From: CAZGSD01 sp964528305
GTDB lineage: Bacteria > Patescibacteriota > Gracilibacteria > UBA1369
NCBI GenBank assembly: GCA_964528305.1
Contig: CAZGSD010000001.1
Location: 1-64,000, forward strand
Direction of reading: 5' to 3'
Length of the DNA stretch: 64,000 nt
In this document: positions 34,778 through 43,105 of the stretch, piece by piece
Numbering within the stretch: position 1 is the stretch's first letter
How the letters are laid out: each line of letters opens with the position of its first letter
The notes under the pieces: model-generated
Told to the model about the DNA's origin: nothing
The model's input: only the letters and a program-made list of their open reading frames with translations
The model's database searches: none
Translations under genes and position numbers: made by a program

Positions 34778-35512
34778 ATGATATATATTATGACGCCGAG
34801 AATCCTTAAATACTTCGATATGAAAAAACTGCCTTATAGCCCGGAGCAAAGCCACGAGTCTTTTGCTCCAGAAGTGAGCATCCTAAACATGGTGACCTAT
34901 TTGGAACATGGAGGAAAAGCCGTAGCCCTATTGGTACTGGCTGGCGAAGTAAGGGAAGTGGCCTTAGCGCTAAACAATCAAAACCAGCTATGCTACCGAG
35001 ATGGCAATAATTTAAAGTTATGGCCATTGCATATAGCGCCAAGGCTGACAGAAGCTGCTGAGCGGGCGTGGACAGAGAGTGATATTCATAGACGATTTAT
35101 CGAAGCCCCTGCTGATTCGCTAACAAGCCGATGGCCCCAGTTGGCTGCAGCAGTCGGAGGAACTAGGGAGAAACTTAGGCCTCTGTTTGGACCACATTTG
35201 GAATTGGTGAACGAAATTACAGTAGATTTCACGTTATCACGTATAAATGGTAGTGCTGAAGTTTTGGCTTCAATCTATTTTAATGCCATAGAACAAAGCA
35301 TAAATGATTGCCTTATAGATTTGGCTGAACAAGGAAAGCGGGCAGGTCGTATAATTGCAGAGGGGAGGGTGATGAAGAGACCAAATGTGACAAGAAAGCT
35401 GGAAGAGAGACTTAATAAGCGTGATTATGCTTTTGAAATAATAACGGAGGGGCTAACTTTTGCTCGTTATCGTGTTTGGCGTAAAAGCCCCCACCCCGTC
35501 TCATCACTATAA
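34778..35512 (+). CDS. Hypothetical protein, ~244 aa
   Basis: Family not recognised. Starts GTG 34766 and ATG 34778, 34790 and 34820 are all in frame; the choice is uncertain, since a promoter-like TTGTGT-16-TATATT overlaps the first three. The protein is soluble and mostly helical. It contains LTSRWPQLAAAVGGTREKLRP in the middle and a strongly basic C-terminal third (GKRAGRIIAEGRVMKRPNVTRKLEERLNKRD cannot be quoted as a motif, only as a charged region at about 190-225). It stands alone between the structured-RNA region and the dCMP deaminase operon. Confidence 0.6.
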   Translation: MIYIMTPRILKYFDMKKLPYSPEQSHESFAPEVSILNMVTYLEHGGKAVALLVLAGEVREVALALNNQNQLCYRDGNNLKLWPLHIAPRLTEAAERAWTESDIHRRFIEAPADSLTSRWPQLAAAVGGTREKLRPLFGPHLELVNEITVDFTLSRINGSAEVLASIYFNAIEQSINDCLIDLAEQGKRAGRIIAEGRVMKRPNVTRKLEERLNKRDYAFEIITEGLTFARYRVWRKSPHPVSSL

Positions 35513-35587
35513 GTCTATCTTTTCTGCTACTAACAAGTTTTTCCCGCAAAATTTGTAAATAGGTTTTTCCATCTATATAATCTGGTT

Positions 35588-36091
35588 ATGGAAAATATGG
35601 ATCAAAAACAGCCTCATCGAAGGCCGTCCTGGGACGATTATTTCATGTCTATCGCCCGTGCGGTGAGTGAAAGAGCAACTTGCGACCGAGGTCGCTCTGG
35701 TTGTGTTATTGCAAAAGATAAGCATATCTTAACTACCGGTTACGTAGGCTCCCCTCCTGGCATAGCGCATTGTGATGATGTTGGACATGAAATGCATACT
35801 GTCACCAAGTCAGATGGTACGGAGAGCCAGCATTGCGTGCGCACCACTCATGCTGAACAAAATGCCCTGGTTCAGGCTGCTCGAGCGGGTATTGCCCTGC
35901 TTGGGGCTACCCTGTACTGCAATATGACGCCATGTTACACTTGCGCCAAATTGATAATTTCTGCTGGTATAGTGCGCATAGTAGCAGCCAAGGATTATCA
36001 TGCCGCTCAAAGAAGCAAAGAGATTTTTGCTGAAGCTGGAGTTGAGCTGGTGATATTGGATAATAAAGTCGAGCAATATTCTAATCAATAA
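35588..36091 (+). CDS. Deoxycytidylate (dCMP) deaminase
   Basis: A 167-residue zinc cytidine/deoxycytidylate deaminase fold protein that makes dUMP, the substrate of thymidylate synthase. The zinc/catalytic motif is THAEQNAL (His88, Glu90) and TPCYTCAKLI (Cys116, Cys119). RGRSGCVIAKD and TTGYVGSPPG match the ComEB/dCMP deaminase family. A promoter-like TTGTAA-17-TATAAT lies at about 35553-35581. It is the first gene of a tight operon (2 nt to the MazG-like gene), and ThyA and DHFR lie 3-4 kb away on the other strand. Confidence 0.93.
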   Translation: MENMDQKQPHRRPSWDDYFMSIARAVSERATCDRGRSGCVIAKDKHILTTGYVGSPPGIAHCDDVGHEMHTVTKSDGTESQHCVRTTHAEQNALVQAARAGIALLGATLYCNMTPCYTCAKLIISAGIVRIVAAKDYHAAQRSKEIFAEAGVELVILDNKVEQYSNQ

Positions 36092-36093
36092 AT

Positions 36094-36426
36094 ATGGCCG
36101 TGGATCTGAAAAAATTGCAGGAGGAGGTGATGCGTAACAAAGTGGAAAAAGGGTTTAATACAACCGATGTATCCATGGAATTTTGCCGTGCTTATGAGGA
36201 GCTGGCTGAGGCTTATAATAAATTCTCCAAGGGGAAGCCAGGAGTGGCTGAGGAATTTGCCGATGTGGCAATTTTTCTTTTGGGTATGTCAGAAATTCTG
36301 GGCTTTGATCTGGAAAAAGAATTGGTAGCCAAGATTGAGAAAAACAAGAATCGCAAATACGTCAAAATTCAATCTCCGGATGGCAAGGATGTGTTTGTGC
36401 GGGAGAGAACAGAAGAAGACCCCTAA
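36094..36426 (+). CDS. MazG-like nucleotide pyrophosphohydrolase
   Basis: A 110-residue all-alpha NTP-PPase of the MazG/dUTPase superfamily. The metal-binding pattern is visible as EFCRAYEELAEAYNKF (ExxE) followed by EEFADVAIFLLG (ExxxD). These enzymes hydrolyse nucleoside triphosphates to monophosphates and pyrophosphate. Its position 2 nt after dCMP deaminase suggests deoxynucleotide pool cleaning, for example dCTP or dUTP, to feed dUMP for thymidylate; the substrate is not shown by the sequence. Confidence 0.82.
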   Translation: MAVDLKKLQEEVMRNKVEKGFNTTDVSMEFCRAYEELAEAYNKFSKGKPGVAEEFADVAIFLLGMSEILGFDLEKELVAKIEKNKNRKYVKIQSPDGKDVFVRERTEEDP

Positions 36427-36469
36427 AAGAAGCTCTGCAATATAACAATATTTTTATTAAACAAATTCT

Positions 36470-36811
36470 ATGGGTATCATCGTCAGCTGGATAGTATATG
36501 CCATTGCCATTTATCTGACAGCTTATCTGCTGCCGGGGATTAAAATTGTTGATTTTCCAACCGCGCTTTTGGCTTCGGTTGGGCTGGGCTTGATTAATGC
36601 CATTATACGACCAATCATACTTTTGCTGACTTTACCGCTCAATATTTTGACGCTGGGCTTGCTGACTTTTGTGATCAATGCCCTGATGGTGATGCTGGCG
36701 GCTGAATTGGTGCCTGGCTTTGCCGTGGAGAGTTTTTGGTGGGCGGTGCTGTTTAGCTTGGTACTATCAGTAGTGAACGGACTACTAGGGGCTATTATCG
36801 GTAAAAAATAA
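36470..36811 (+). CDS. Small four-helix membrane protein, 'phage holin family 4 / YvlD' (PF04020-type)
   Basis: A 113-residue protein of four hydrophobic helices with short loops. The segment GLINAIIRPIILLLTLPLNILTLGLLTFVINA (about 39-70) is characteristic of the family, notably the NaiiRPii and LPlNilTlGlf patterns. The name comes from loose similarity to holins, but there are no phage genes nearby; family members are chromosomal and of unknown function. The next gene starts 5 nt after its stop. Confidence 0.87.
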   Translation: MGIIVSWIVYAIAIYLTAYLLPGIKIVDFPTALLASVGLGLINAIIRPIILLLTLPLNILTLGLLTFVINALMVMLAAELVPGFAVESFWWAVLFSLVLSVVNGLLGAIIGKK

Positions 36812-36816
36812 TTTTT

Positions 36817-37887
36817 ATGCTACAGCCCACCTGGAATCCTTTTTCTTCTTTTGCCGACAAGTTTGAAGTGCGGGTGGATAAATTGCTGCGCCGGGCGGCC
36901 AGACTGGGTATTTTTGAGGCACAGCGACAGGTATTGGCCTTGATGCAGGAAAATGTAGTGATACTTAATCTCTATATGGAGGCGCGACTGAAGGGGTATA
37001 AATATTTAACCACTGGCGCGCGTAAAAACATGTATCGTAATGCCCAGCGCACCGGGGAGCTTTTTTTGCGTTTTACGCGTGGAGTGAGTATCAAAGATCA
37101 GGACTTGCAGAACCATTTAAAGTCTCTGGGATTGTCACGACCAAATGCGATTGGCGCCAGTGAACGCATCAACTATTTGGCCATGATGATGGCTTTTCTC
37201 AAACCTGCAGGAGAGCATTATAAATATCTAGAAGGTGCCTCTTTTGGTAAATTACTGACCAATATAGAAAAAGGTGAAAAAATGATTGGCGATTGTAATC
37301 AAATAGTCACTTTTTATACTTATCTCTATTCGCTGCGCTATGACATCAATGAATTACAGATCAAAATACTGCCCGGACATGTCTGCCTGCATTACCTGGG
37401 ACTGGATATAGAAGCCACCGCCGGCAGCTTCGCCAATCATGCCAAATATGAAAAGATACTGCCGATAGTGGAACTGATTTCCACTAATTTACTAGATATG
37501 TCTGATTTTCGTGATAAGCAGCTGGCGATCAGCCCCCGGGAATTTCTCAAAGGCGCGCAGCTGGCCAATTGTATTTCCTCGGAAAGGGAGATAGTCACCC
37601 GCAATCTGCAGGCGGCCTATCACAATGTGGCGATACAGGCTTTGCAGCAGAAGGATTTCGAAACGGCAAGATTTTTCGCAGACAAAGCTGGCGTTAGTGA
37701 GCTTCGCACCCTGGTAGAAGAGCAAAAACAGTACTATCAGCTATTGAGCAAACTGACTGGCAGTAAAGAAATGAGCTGGATGAAAAATCACCGTGGGGAT
37801 TATCAAAAGTTACTCGATCTGGCTGTAAAAATGGAGAACTCTGCCTTGGCAGATAATTTGCGTCAGATTTTAAAACAACTGCAATGA
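36817..37887 (+). CDS. Transglutaminase-like (SirB1-type) cysteine-protease-fold protein
   Basis: A 356-residue cytosolic protein. A helical N-terminal half (about 1-150) precedes a transglutaminase-like core: Cys160 in MIGDCNQIVTFYTYL, His188/192 in LPGHVCLHYLG and an acidic residue in LDIEATAG (197-199). This is the Cys-His-Asp/Glu order of the fold. The rest is helical, TPR-like (AAYHNVAIQALQQKDFETARFF). A SirB1-type module with TPR tail is the nearest known arrangement. The ATGA overlap with the following M29 aminopeptidase gene indicates translational coupling, so the two may act on the same peptide substrate. Confidence 0.7.
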   Translation: MLQPTWNPFSSFADKFEVRVDKLLRRAARLGIFEAQRQVLALMQENVVILNLYMEARLKGYKYLTTGARKNMYRNAQRTGELFLRFTRGVSIKDQDLQNHLKSLGLSRPNAIGASERINYLAMMMAFLKPAGEHYKYLEGASFGKLLTNIEKGEKMIGDCNQIVTFYTYLYSLRYDINELQIKILPGHVCLHYLGLDIEATAGSFANHAKYEKILPIVELISTNLLDMSDFRDKQLAISPREFLKGAQLANCISSEREIVTRNLQAAYHNVAIQALQQKDFETARFFADKAGVSELRTLVEEQKQYYQLLSKLTGSKEMSWMKNHRGDYQKLLDLAVKMENSALADNLRQILKQLQ

Positions 37888-38945
37888 ATAAAAGTGAATT
37901 GATTCCACATCTGGAAAAAATTGTGACCATCAATTTGGAAACCCCGCCTGAGTTACTAACTTCTGAGAGATTTTTGATTATTTATGATAGACAAACTCCC
38001 CTCTCTCAACTGCTGGCGGAGGCTTATCGTGAACTACTGCCAGGAGCACGGGCCCGAGATTATGATACTATTTCCCAACAGGAAGTGTTGGAAGAGGTGG
38101 AGCGCTGCCAGGAAGGTGATTTGGTAATTTTGATTGAATCCACCAGTTTTCGTATGTCTAATTTTCGCTGGCGGCTGGAACTTTTTAATCGTGGGTTGAA
38201 AGTGATAGAGCATGCCCATTTGGTGAATAATTGGCCTGAGGAAACGGACAATTATTTGGACACATTGCGTTATGATGGACCTTATTTTCAGCAGACCTCT
38301 GAGTCGCTCAGGCGGCGGCTGGACCAAGCCGCCCAGGTGCGAGTGATTTCCACTAATGGTTCCGAGCTGATATATACCGGCCCTTTTGAAGAAATTAAAA
38401 AAAATATTGGGGATTTTAGTGCCATGAAAAATAAAGGCTGTGGCTTTCCAATAGGAGAAATATTTACTGAACCCGTCGACATTACAGGCGTCAATGGAGA
38501 AATCGCTATCTTTGCTTTTGCCGATGCCATGCATCGAGTGGTTTTTCCTGATGAGAATTTTCATTTACGATTGGAGGGAGGGCAAGTGAAATTGCTGGAA
38601 GACCCTGCTAAATTGGCTACCACCGAGTGGGGGCAAAAGTTGTTGGAAATCTGGGCTATACTGAGTGATGAAAATGACGATGGAGTGGTCTGGGCCCGCG
38701 AGCTGGGCCTGGGGCTCAATCGTGGCATTTCCAAAACCAAAAGACTTCATGATATCTCAGCTTATGAGCGCATTTGTGGGGTGCATATTTCACTGGGGCT
38801 GAAACATGATATTTACCGAGGGAAAATCCCCAAAAATAAATCCCAGCGCTATCATGTGGATATTTTCCCGGATGTGCGTGAGGTTTGGATTGATGAGGAG
38901 AGGGTTTGGGCGGATGGGGATTACTCCCCAAACTCAATGTATTGA
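37884..38945 (+). CDS. M29-family (aminopeptidase T/AmpS-like) metallo-aminopeptidase
   Basis: A 353-residue protein resembling M29 aminopeptidases, two-metal enzymes that remove N-terminal residues. Recognisable segments are GCGFPIGEIFTEP (NxPxGEVFTxP in the family, Glu ligand), ARELGLGLNRGI, ERICGVHISLG (His ligand) and HVDIFPDVREVWIDEERVWADG (His-x-Asp ligand and C-terminal strand). The N-terminal ~130 residues are diverged from typical M29. It overlaps the upstream transglutaminase-like gene by 4 nt and the convergent DHFR gene by 25 nt. Confidence 0.78.
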   Translation: MNKSELIPHLEKIVTINLETPPELLTSERFLIIYDRQTPLSQLLAEAYRELLPGARARDYDTISQQEVLEEVERCQEGDLVILIESTSFRMSNFRWRLELFNRGLKVIEHAHLVNNWPEETDNYLDTLRYDGPYFQQTSESLRRRLDQAAQVRVISTNGSELIYTGPFEEIKKNIGDFSAMKNKGCGFPIGEIFTEPVDITGVNGEIAIFAFADAMHRVVFPDENFHLRLEGGQVKLLEDPAKLATTEWGQKLLEIWAILSDENDDGVVWARELGLGLNRGISKTKRLHDISAYERICGVHISLGLKHDIYRGKIPKNKSQRYHVDIFPDVREVWIDEERVWADGDYSPNSMY

Positions 38946-39490
38946 TTGTCGCTTTGGTCGGGGTCGCGTTCCAACACTACGAAGCTGTATTCCAGTCCAT
39001 CGCTTTCCATTAATTCGCTGGTGGAGATGATTTCGAAATCTTCGGGGATTTGATCGGGGAAAAAGGTGTCGCATTCGAAATCTGCTTCGATGCGGGTGAG
39101 GTAGATGCGCTCTAGTTCTGGATGGATAACGGCTTCTTCGTATAATCTGGCCCCGCCGATGACAAAAATCTGTTCAATTTTTCGGCTGGTGGAGAGGGCG
39201 GCCAGGGCTTCGTCGAGGGAGCCGAAAAGCAGTACATCATCTGGCAAATCCAAATCCATGTTACTGCTGATCACCACATTGATGCGGTGGGAGAGTGGTT
39301 TGAAGCTGGAGGGTAGAGATTCCCAGGTGCGGCGCCCCATGATTACGGCGTTTTGCTGACCTGGAGTGGTGACATTTTTGGTTGTTTTAGAAAAATGCTT
39401 GAGATCTTCTGGCAAATACCAGGGCAAAGTCCCGTCTTTACCAATACCCATATTTTGATCGATTGCGGCTAGAATAGAAAACTCAGGCAT
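38921..39490 (-). CDS. folA: Dihydrofolate reductase
   Basis: A 189-residue enzyme that regenerates tetrahydrofolate with NADPH after the ThyA reaction. Motifs are FSILAAIDQNMGIGKDGTLPWYLPEDL (substrate loop), NAVIMGRRTWESLP, INVVISS and IFVIGGARLYEEA (cofactor loop), then IYLTRIEADFECDTFFP. Slightly longer than average at the C-terminus. It lies 16 nt downstream of thyA on the same strand, the usual thyA-folA operon. Confidence 0.96.
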   Translation of the reverse strand: MPEFSILAAIDQNMGIGKDGTLPWYLPEDLKHFSKTTKNVTTPGQQNAVIMGRRTWESLPSSFKPLSHRINVVISSNMDLDLPDDVLLFGSLDEALAALSTSRKIEQIFVIGGARLYEEAVIHPELERIYLTRIEADFECDTFFPDQIPEDFEIISTSELMESDGLEYSFVVLERDPDQSDNQYIEFGE

Positions 39491-39506
39491 GATTAAAAAG
39501 TTAGGA

Positions 39507-40463
39507 TTACACGGCTACTTCGAATTTAATAAAAGGATCGTATTGATAATTTTCTATGGTAAAATCTTCGTATTTTAATTGATCAAATGGTTTATCGGCT
39601 ATTTTTAGAGTGGGTAAAGGATGGCCCTGACGCTGTAACTGAGTGAGCAATCCATCGATATGATTCACATAAATGTGCGCGTCGCCAATAGTGTGGGTAA
39701 AAATACCGGGAGTTAATTTGGTTTCCTGGGCTATCATGCTCATCAAAAGAGCGTAGCTGGCGATATTGAAAGGTATGCCTAAAGCGAAATCGGCTGAGCG
39801 TTGATACAACTGGCAATCCAGGCGCCCATTGATCACGTAAAATTGAACAAAGGCATGGCAGGGTGGCAGACGCATTTCAGGAAGATCTCCAACGTTCCAA
39901 GCAGTCAGGATCAGGCGACGGCAATCCGGCTGGGTTTTGATTCGATTGATAATATAGGCAATTTGATCAATATGGGTTTTTTCATATTGCTGAGTTTCAG
40001 TGTTTAATTTGAATTTTTCCCATTTGCGCCATTGATAGCCATATACTGGACCGAGTTCACCATTGGGTAGAGCCCAGTTGTCCCAGATTGGGGTGTGCTG
40101 GGTGAGATCGTCATTGATATTGGTGGAGCCGCGCAAAAACCAGAGTAATTCACGTAAAATCCCGTCATAGCGGACTTTTTTGGTGGTCAGGAGTGGGAAG
40201 CCGTCACGTAAATCGTATTTTTTTTGCAGTCCAAAAATAGAAATTGTACCCGTGCCTGTGCGGTCGGGTTTGTATTCACCATGAAGTAAAATTTCGCGAA
40301 TTTGTTCCAAGTAAGCTCTATCGGTGGGATTGAGCCTAGGGTTTAATTCTAAAACTTGATGTTCCCGTCGTACCTGAGAAATTTTATCACTTACCTCTTC
40401 TGCGCTCATGATGCGGGATATTTCTTGTAAAGCCATAGTGAATTGGTGAAGAAATAAGCTCAC
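39507..40463 (-). CDS. thyA: Thymidylate synthase
   Basis: A 318-residue (from GTG 40463) enzyme that methylates dUMP to dTMP with methylene-tetrahydrofolate. Motifs are [28 protein letters not shown], catalytic Cys in [32 protein letters not shown] and [10 protein letters not shown]. The catalytic domain starts about 45 residues in, so there is an unusual N-terminal extension. Starts at GTG 40463 (preceded by GGTGGAG at ~10 nt) and ATG 40436 are both possible. With folA and the nearby dCMP deaminase it forms a complete dCMP-to-dTMP route. Confidence 0.95.
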   Translation of the reverse strand: MSLFLHQFTMALQEISRIMSAEEVSDKISQVRREHQVLELNPRLNPTDRAYLEQIREILLHGEYKPDRTGTGTISIFGLQKKYDLRDGFPLLTTKKVRYDGILRELLWFLRGSTNINDDLTQHTPIWDNWALPNGELGPVYGYQWRKWEKFKLNTETQQYEKTHIDQIAYIINRIKTQPDCRRLILTAWNVGDLPEMRLPPCHAFVQFYVINGRLDCQLYQRSADFALGIPFNIASYALLMSMIAQETKLTPGIFTHTIGDAHIYVNHIDGLLTQLQRQGHPLPTLKIADKPFDQLKYEDFTIENYQYDPFIKFEVAV

Positions 40464-40559
40464 ACATATTAAACTCCACCATCGATATGAGGAAGGTTTT
40501 TGTGAGTGACTGGGGGAGAAAAGTGTTTTTTAATTGAGGAGGGCTAGCTCGTCGCTGGC

Positions 40560-40967
40560 TTACCTAATAAGCTTAACAGTAATATTTTCAGCGTTGCCAA
40601 TATCGACAAGCTGTTTATCTGCAGTCCAAAAGGTGCCATCGAAGATTTTAGTGGCAGCTAAGCCGATGCAATCGGCTAGAGAGGCGTGTTGGAATTTACT
40701 TTTGAGATCAGCTACTACCAGCATCAGGTCGGCGTCTAGATAGTTTAATTTCCCCCACCAGGGCGAGCTAAACTCTCCGATCAGGTCGGTCAAATCGAAA
40801 GATGGCGCACGTTTATGTACCTGATAGAGTACTTCAATAAAATTAACCTGATGTATAAAAATAGACTGAACTTTGTTTTGTGAGTGAGCCAACAGTTTTT
40901 TTAGCACTTCTCCGCCTTTTTCTTTAAAAATATAGGCTAAAATGACAGATGAATCGAGAATATTCAT
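40560..40967 (-). CDS. PIN-domain toxin (VapC-like)
   Basis: A 135-residue PIN-fold ribonuclease. Acidic metal ligands are visible: Asp5 (NILDSSVILAY), Glu45 (NFIEVLYQ), Asp in SLADCIGLAA and Asp in FWTADKQL. VapC toxins cut tRNA or rRNA. The start overlaps the stop of the upstream antitoxin gene by 4 nt, the normal arrangement of a toxin-antitoxin pair. Confidence 0.9.
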   Translation of the reverse strand: MNILDSSVILAYIFKEKGGEVLKKLLAHSQNKVQSIFIHQVNFIEVLYQVHKRAPSFDLTDLIGEFSSPWWGKLNYLDADLMLVVADLKSKFQHASLADCIGLAATKIFDGTFWTADKQLVDIGNAENITVKLIR

Positions 40968-41236
40968 AAATTTTCCTTTAAAGCTTCAGCTCGTTTTTCT
41001 TTGATAAAGTCATCAACCTCATGACCATTACCATACTCGGCGAGTACACCATACATGCGGAAAAATGGATTTTCGCCTTTTTGTAATTTTTTGCGCGGAT
41101 AAACGGTCACTCCTCCTTCAAGTGTTTTCATCCAAACGATATCATAATCGGGAGACTTGATGCCCAGCCCCTCACGTACTTCCAGGGGAATTGTAACCTG
41201 ATATTTGCTGCTCATGGAGCTTTCGTAGATAGCCAT
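40964..41236 (-). CDS. AbrB/SpoVT-fold antitoxin (VapB-like)
   Basis: A 90-residue protein. The N-terminal swapped-hairpin DNA-binding domain has MSSKYQVTIPLEVREGLGI, the usual AbrB/MazE signature. The C-terminal charged tail (DDFIKEKRAEALKENL) would wrap the PIN toxin. It is the first gene of the pair and is expected to autoregulate it. Confidence 0.9.
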   Translation of the reverse strand: MAIYESSMSSKYQVTIPLEVREGLGIKSPDYDIVWMKTLEGGVTVYPRKKLQKGENPFFRMYGVLAEYGNGHEVDDFIKEKRAEALKENL

Positions 41237-41379
41237 AGAAAGAATAAATCATGAAATCCTGCTTAAGGATACTTACTTTTCTTAAAAAGTAAAGAAATAT
41301 GAGATTTTCCTTACCTGAGGATTATATAAAATACCCTGAATTTATGCCTATCAAGCGGTTACTGATTTAGATATGCACT

Positions 41380-42789
41380 TTATTCCTCGATAGTGAAGGT
41401 CTCTCCCCTGCCCGGCACCTCCACCGCTGGGACGCCGCTTTCGTGTAAGAAATCGCGCAGGCTTAGACTTTGGGTTTCTTCGCCGTGGACCAGGAAGACT
41501 TTTTTGAGGTCTTTGATGTTGGTGATGTATTCCAGGAGGTCGGAGCGGTCGGCGTGGCCGGAGAAGGCGTTCATGACTTCTACTTCGGCTTTGAGGTGAT
41601 ATTCCTGATCGAAGATTTTTACTACCGGTTGTTTTTCCAGGAGGCGGCGGCCGAGTGTGTCTTTGGCCATGAAGCCGACTATCAGGATCAGATTGCGATT
41701 GTCTTCGATATTATTTTTGAGATGATGCAGCACTCGGCCGTTTTCACACATGCCGGAAGAAGAAATAATAATGGCCGGACCGTGAATATTGTTGAGGGCT
41801 TTGGATTCGTCCACGCTATGCGTGTACTGCAGACGGCCGAAACCGAAAGGATTTTTGCGATTATTGATGAATTCATCATAAATTTCCTTGTCATAACACT
41901 CGGGATGATTGATGAAAACTTCGCTGATATTGACTGACAAAGGGCTGTCGACAAAAATTGGCAGGTCGGGAATGGCCTGTTTTTGCCAAAGGACATTGAG
42001 GTGATAAATCATTTCCTGGGTGCGTTCGACGGAAAAGGCCGGGATGATGATTTTGCCGCCTCTTTTGGCCACGCGATTGACAATTTCTTTGAGTTTTTCG
42101 CTGGCATCGAGCATGGATTCGTGGAAGCGATTGCCGTAGGTGGATTCGGTGAGTAAGTATTCTGTGGGCGGCATGGGTGTGGGATCGTTCAAAATAGGGA
42201 GATTTTTGCGGCCGAGATCACCGGTGAAGGCGAAACGGAAGGTTTTACCAGTGGCCTGATCTTTGATCACCAGGTGTACCAGTGAGGAACCCAGGATGTG
42301 GCCGGCATTGTAAAACGAGCAAACGACGCCATCTGTCACCACAAAAGCTGTTTCGTAACCGATGCCATAAAACTGGCAAAGCGTCTGTTGGGCGTCTTCG
42401 GCATTGTATAACGGGACGACTGGCGGGGCTGACGGATCGGAATGTTTGCGTTTTTTATTCATGTATTCAGCGTCTTTTTCCTGGATGAAGGCTGAATCCA
42501 TCAACATGTAATTGCAGAGGTCGCGGGTAGCAAAGGTGCTGTAAATGGGGCCTTTGTAGCCTTGTTTGACCAGCAGTGGCAGACAGCCGGAATGGTCAAT
42601 ATGGGCATGGGAAAGTATGACAGCATCGAGAGTTTTCGGATCAAAGCCGAACTCTTTGTTTTTGGCTTCGGTATCCTTGCGTCGCCCCTGAAACATGCCG
42701 CAGTCCAGCAGAATACGCTTGCCGTTGACCTCGAGTAGATGGCGGGAACCGGTTACTTCGCGGGCCGCTCCCCAAAAATGAATTTTCAT
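41380..42789 (-). CDS. Beta-CASP metallo-beta-lactamase-fold ribonuclease
   Basis: A 469-residue RNA-processing enzyme of the CPSF-73/RNase J superfamily. Zinc motif SHAHIDHSGCLPLL (HxHxDH), later Asp/His in FTGDLGRKN and AFSGHADRSDLLEYI, plus beta-CASP features IIPAFSVERTQEMIYHL, SSSGMCENGRVLHHLKN and VHGEETQSLSL. It lacks the RNase J C-terminal domain. Members of this YsiA/TTHA0252-like group are exo/endoribonucleases. A TATAAT-type -10 lies upstream near 42815. It is divergent from the attenuated cassette at 43106. Confidence 0.93.
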   Translation of the reverse strand: MKIHFWGAAREVTGSRHLLEVNGKRILLDCGMFQGRRKDTEAKNKEFGFDPKTLDAVILSHAHIDHSGCLPLLVKQGYKGPIYSTFATRDLCNYMLMDSAFIQEKDAEYMNKKRKHSDPSAPPVVPLYNAEDAQQTLCQFYGIGYETAFVVTDGVVCSFYNAGHILGSSLVHLVIKDQATGKTFRFAFTGDLGRKNLPILNDPTPMPPTEYLLTESTYGNRFHESMLDASEKLKEIVNRVAKRGGKIIIPAFSVERTQEMIYHLNVLWQKQAIPDLPIFVDSPLSVNISEVFINHPECYDKEIYDEFINNRKNPFGFGRLQYTHSVDESKALNNIHGPAIIISSSGMCENGRVLHHLKNNIEDNRNLILIVGFMAKDTLGRRLLEKQPVVKIFDQEYHLKAEVEVMNAFSGHADRSDLLEYITNIKDLKKVFLVHGEETQSLSLRDFLHESGVPAVEVPGRGETFTIEE

Positions 42790-42881
42790 GCCAAGTGATT
42801 AATGTATCTTTGTATTATAGCAGAAATTGGCTATGAAAAGTAGTAAATAAAAGGTTTTTTAAGCTATAAAATGAATTCCCT

Positions 42882-42911
42882 TTGACTCAATAAAAATGTT
42901 TGGGCTATACT
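42882..42911 (+). promoter_or_regulatory. Promoter of the attenuated cassette
   Basis: TTGACT at 42882-42887, 18-nt spacer, TATACT at 42906-42911; expected start near 42918, giving a ~190-nt leader before the ATG at 43106. Confidence 0.65.
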
Positions 42912-42989
42912 GCGGCAGTATTAGTTATATATTGATTGAGCGTGTTGAATTGCACAAAAACTTGGAGCCTCTGGATTGCAGCTATTTAT

Positions 42990-43031
42990 ATGCTGTTTAT
43001 TCCTGATGTTCCGGGGCAATTCGATACATAG
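42990..43031 (+). CDS. Possible 13-codon leader peptide
   Basis: ATG 42990 to TAG 43029-43031, encoding MLFIPDVPGQFDT. The ORF runs over the 5' arm of the anti-terminator (43008-43015), the position expected if ribosome movement controls folding. No strong ribosome-binding site is visible, so translation is unproven. Confidence 0.3.
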   Translation: MLFIPDVPGQFDT

Positions 43032-43084
43032 ATATTAACTTCTAAATCGATATCACACCCGGAACAAAAGCTTCCGGGTTTTTT
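43008..43084 (+). promoter_or_regulatory. Transcription attenuator: anti-terminator and terminator sharing one strand
   Basis: Segment A, GTTCCGGG (43008-43015), is exactly complementary to B, CCCGGAAC (43058-43065). B is also the 5' arm of a terminator with TTCCGGGT (43072-43079) and a following T run to 43084. A:B and B:terminator pairing exclude each other. The terminator stands 22 nt before the coding start at 43106, so it would stop transcription before the cassette. Whether the trigger is a leader peptide, a ligand or a protein is unknown. Confidence 0.65.
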
Positions 43085-43105
43085 ATTACATAATCAAATA
43101 ACACT

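Noticed and set aside
36470..36811. Prophage remnant suggested by a 'holin' name
   Set aside because: The protein belongs to a chromosomal membrane family; no lysin, capsid, terminase or integrase is nearby.
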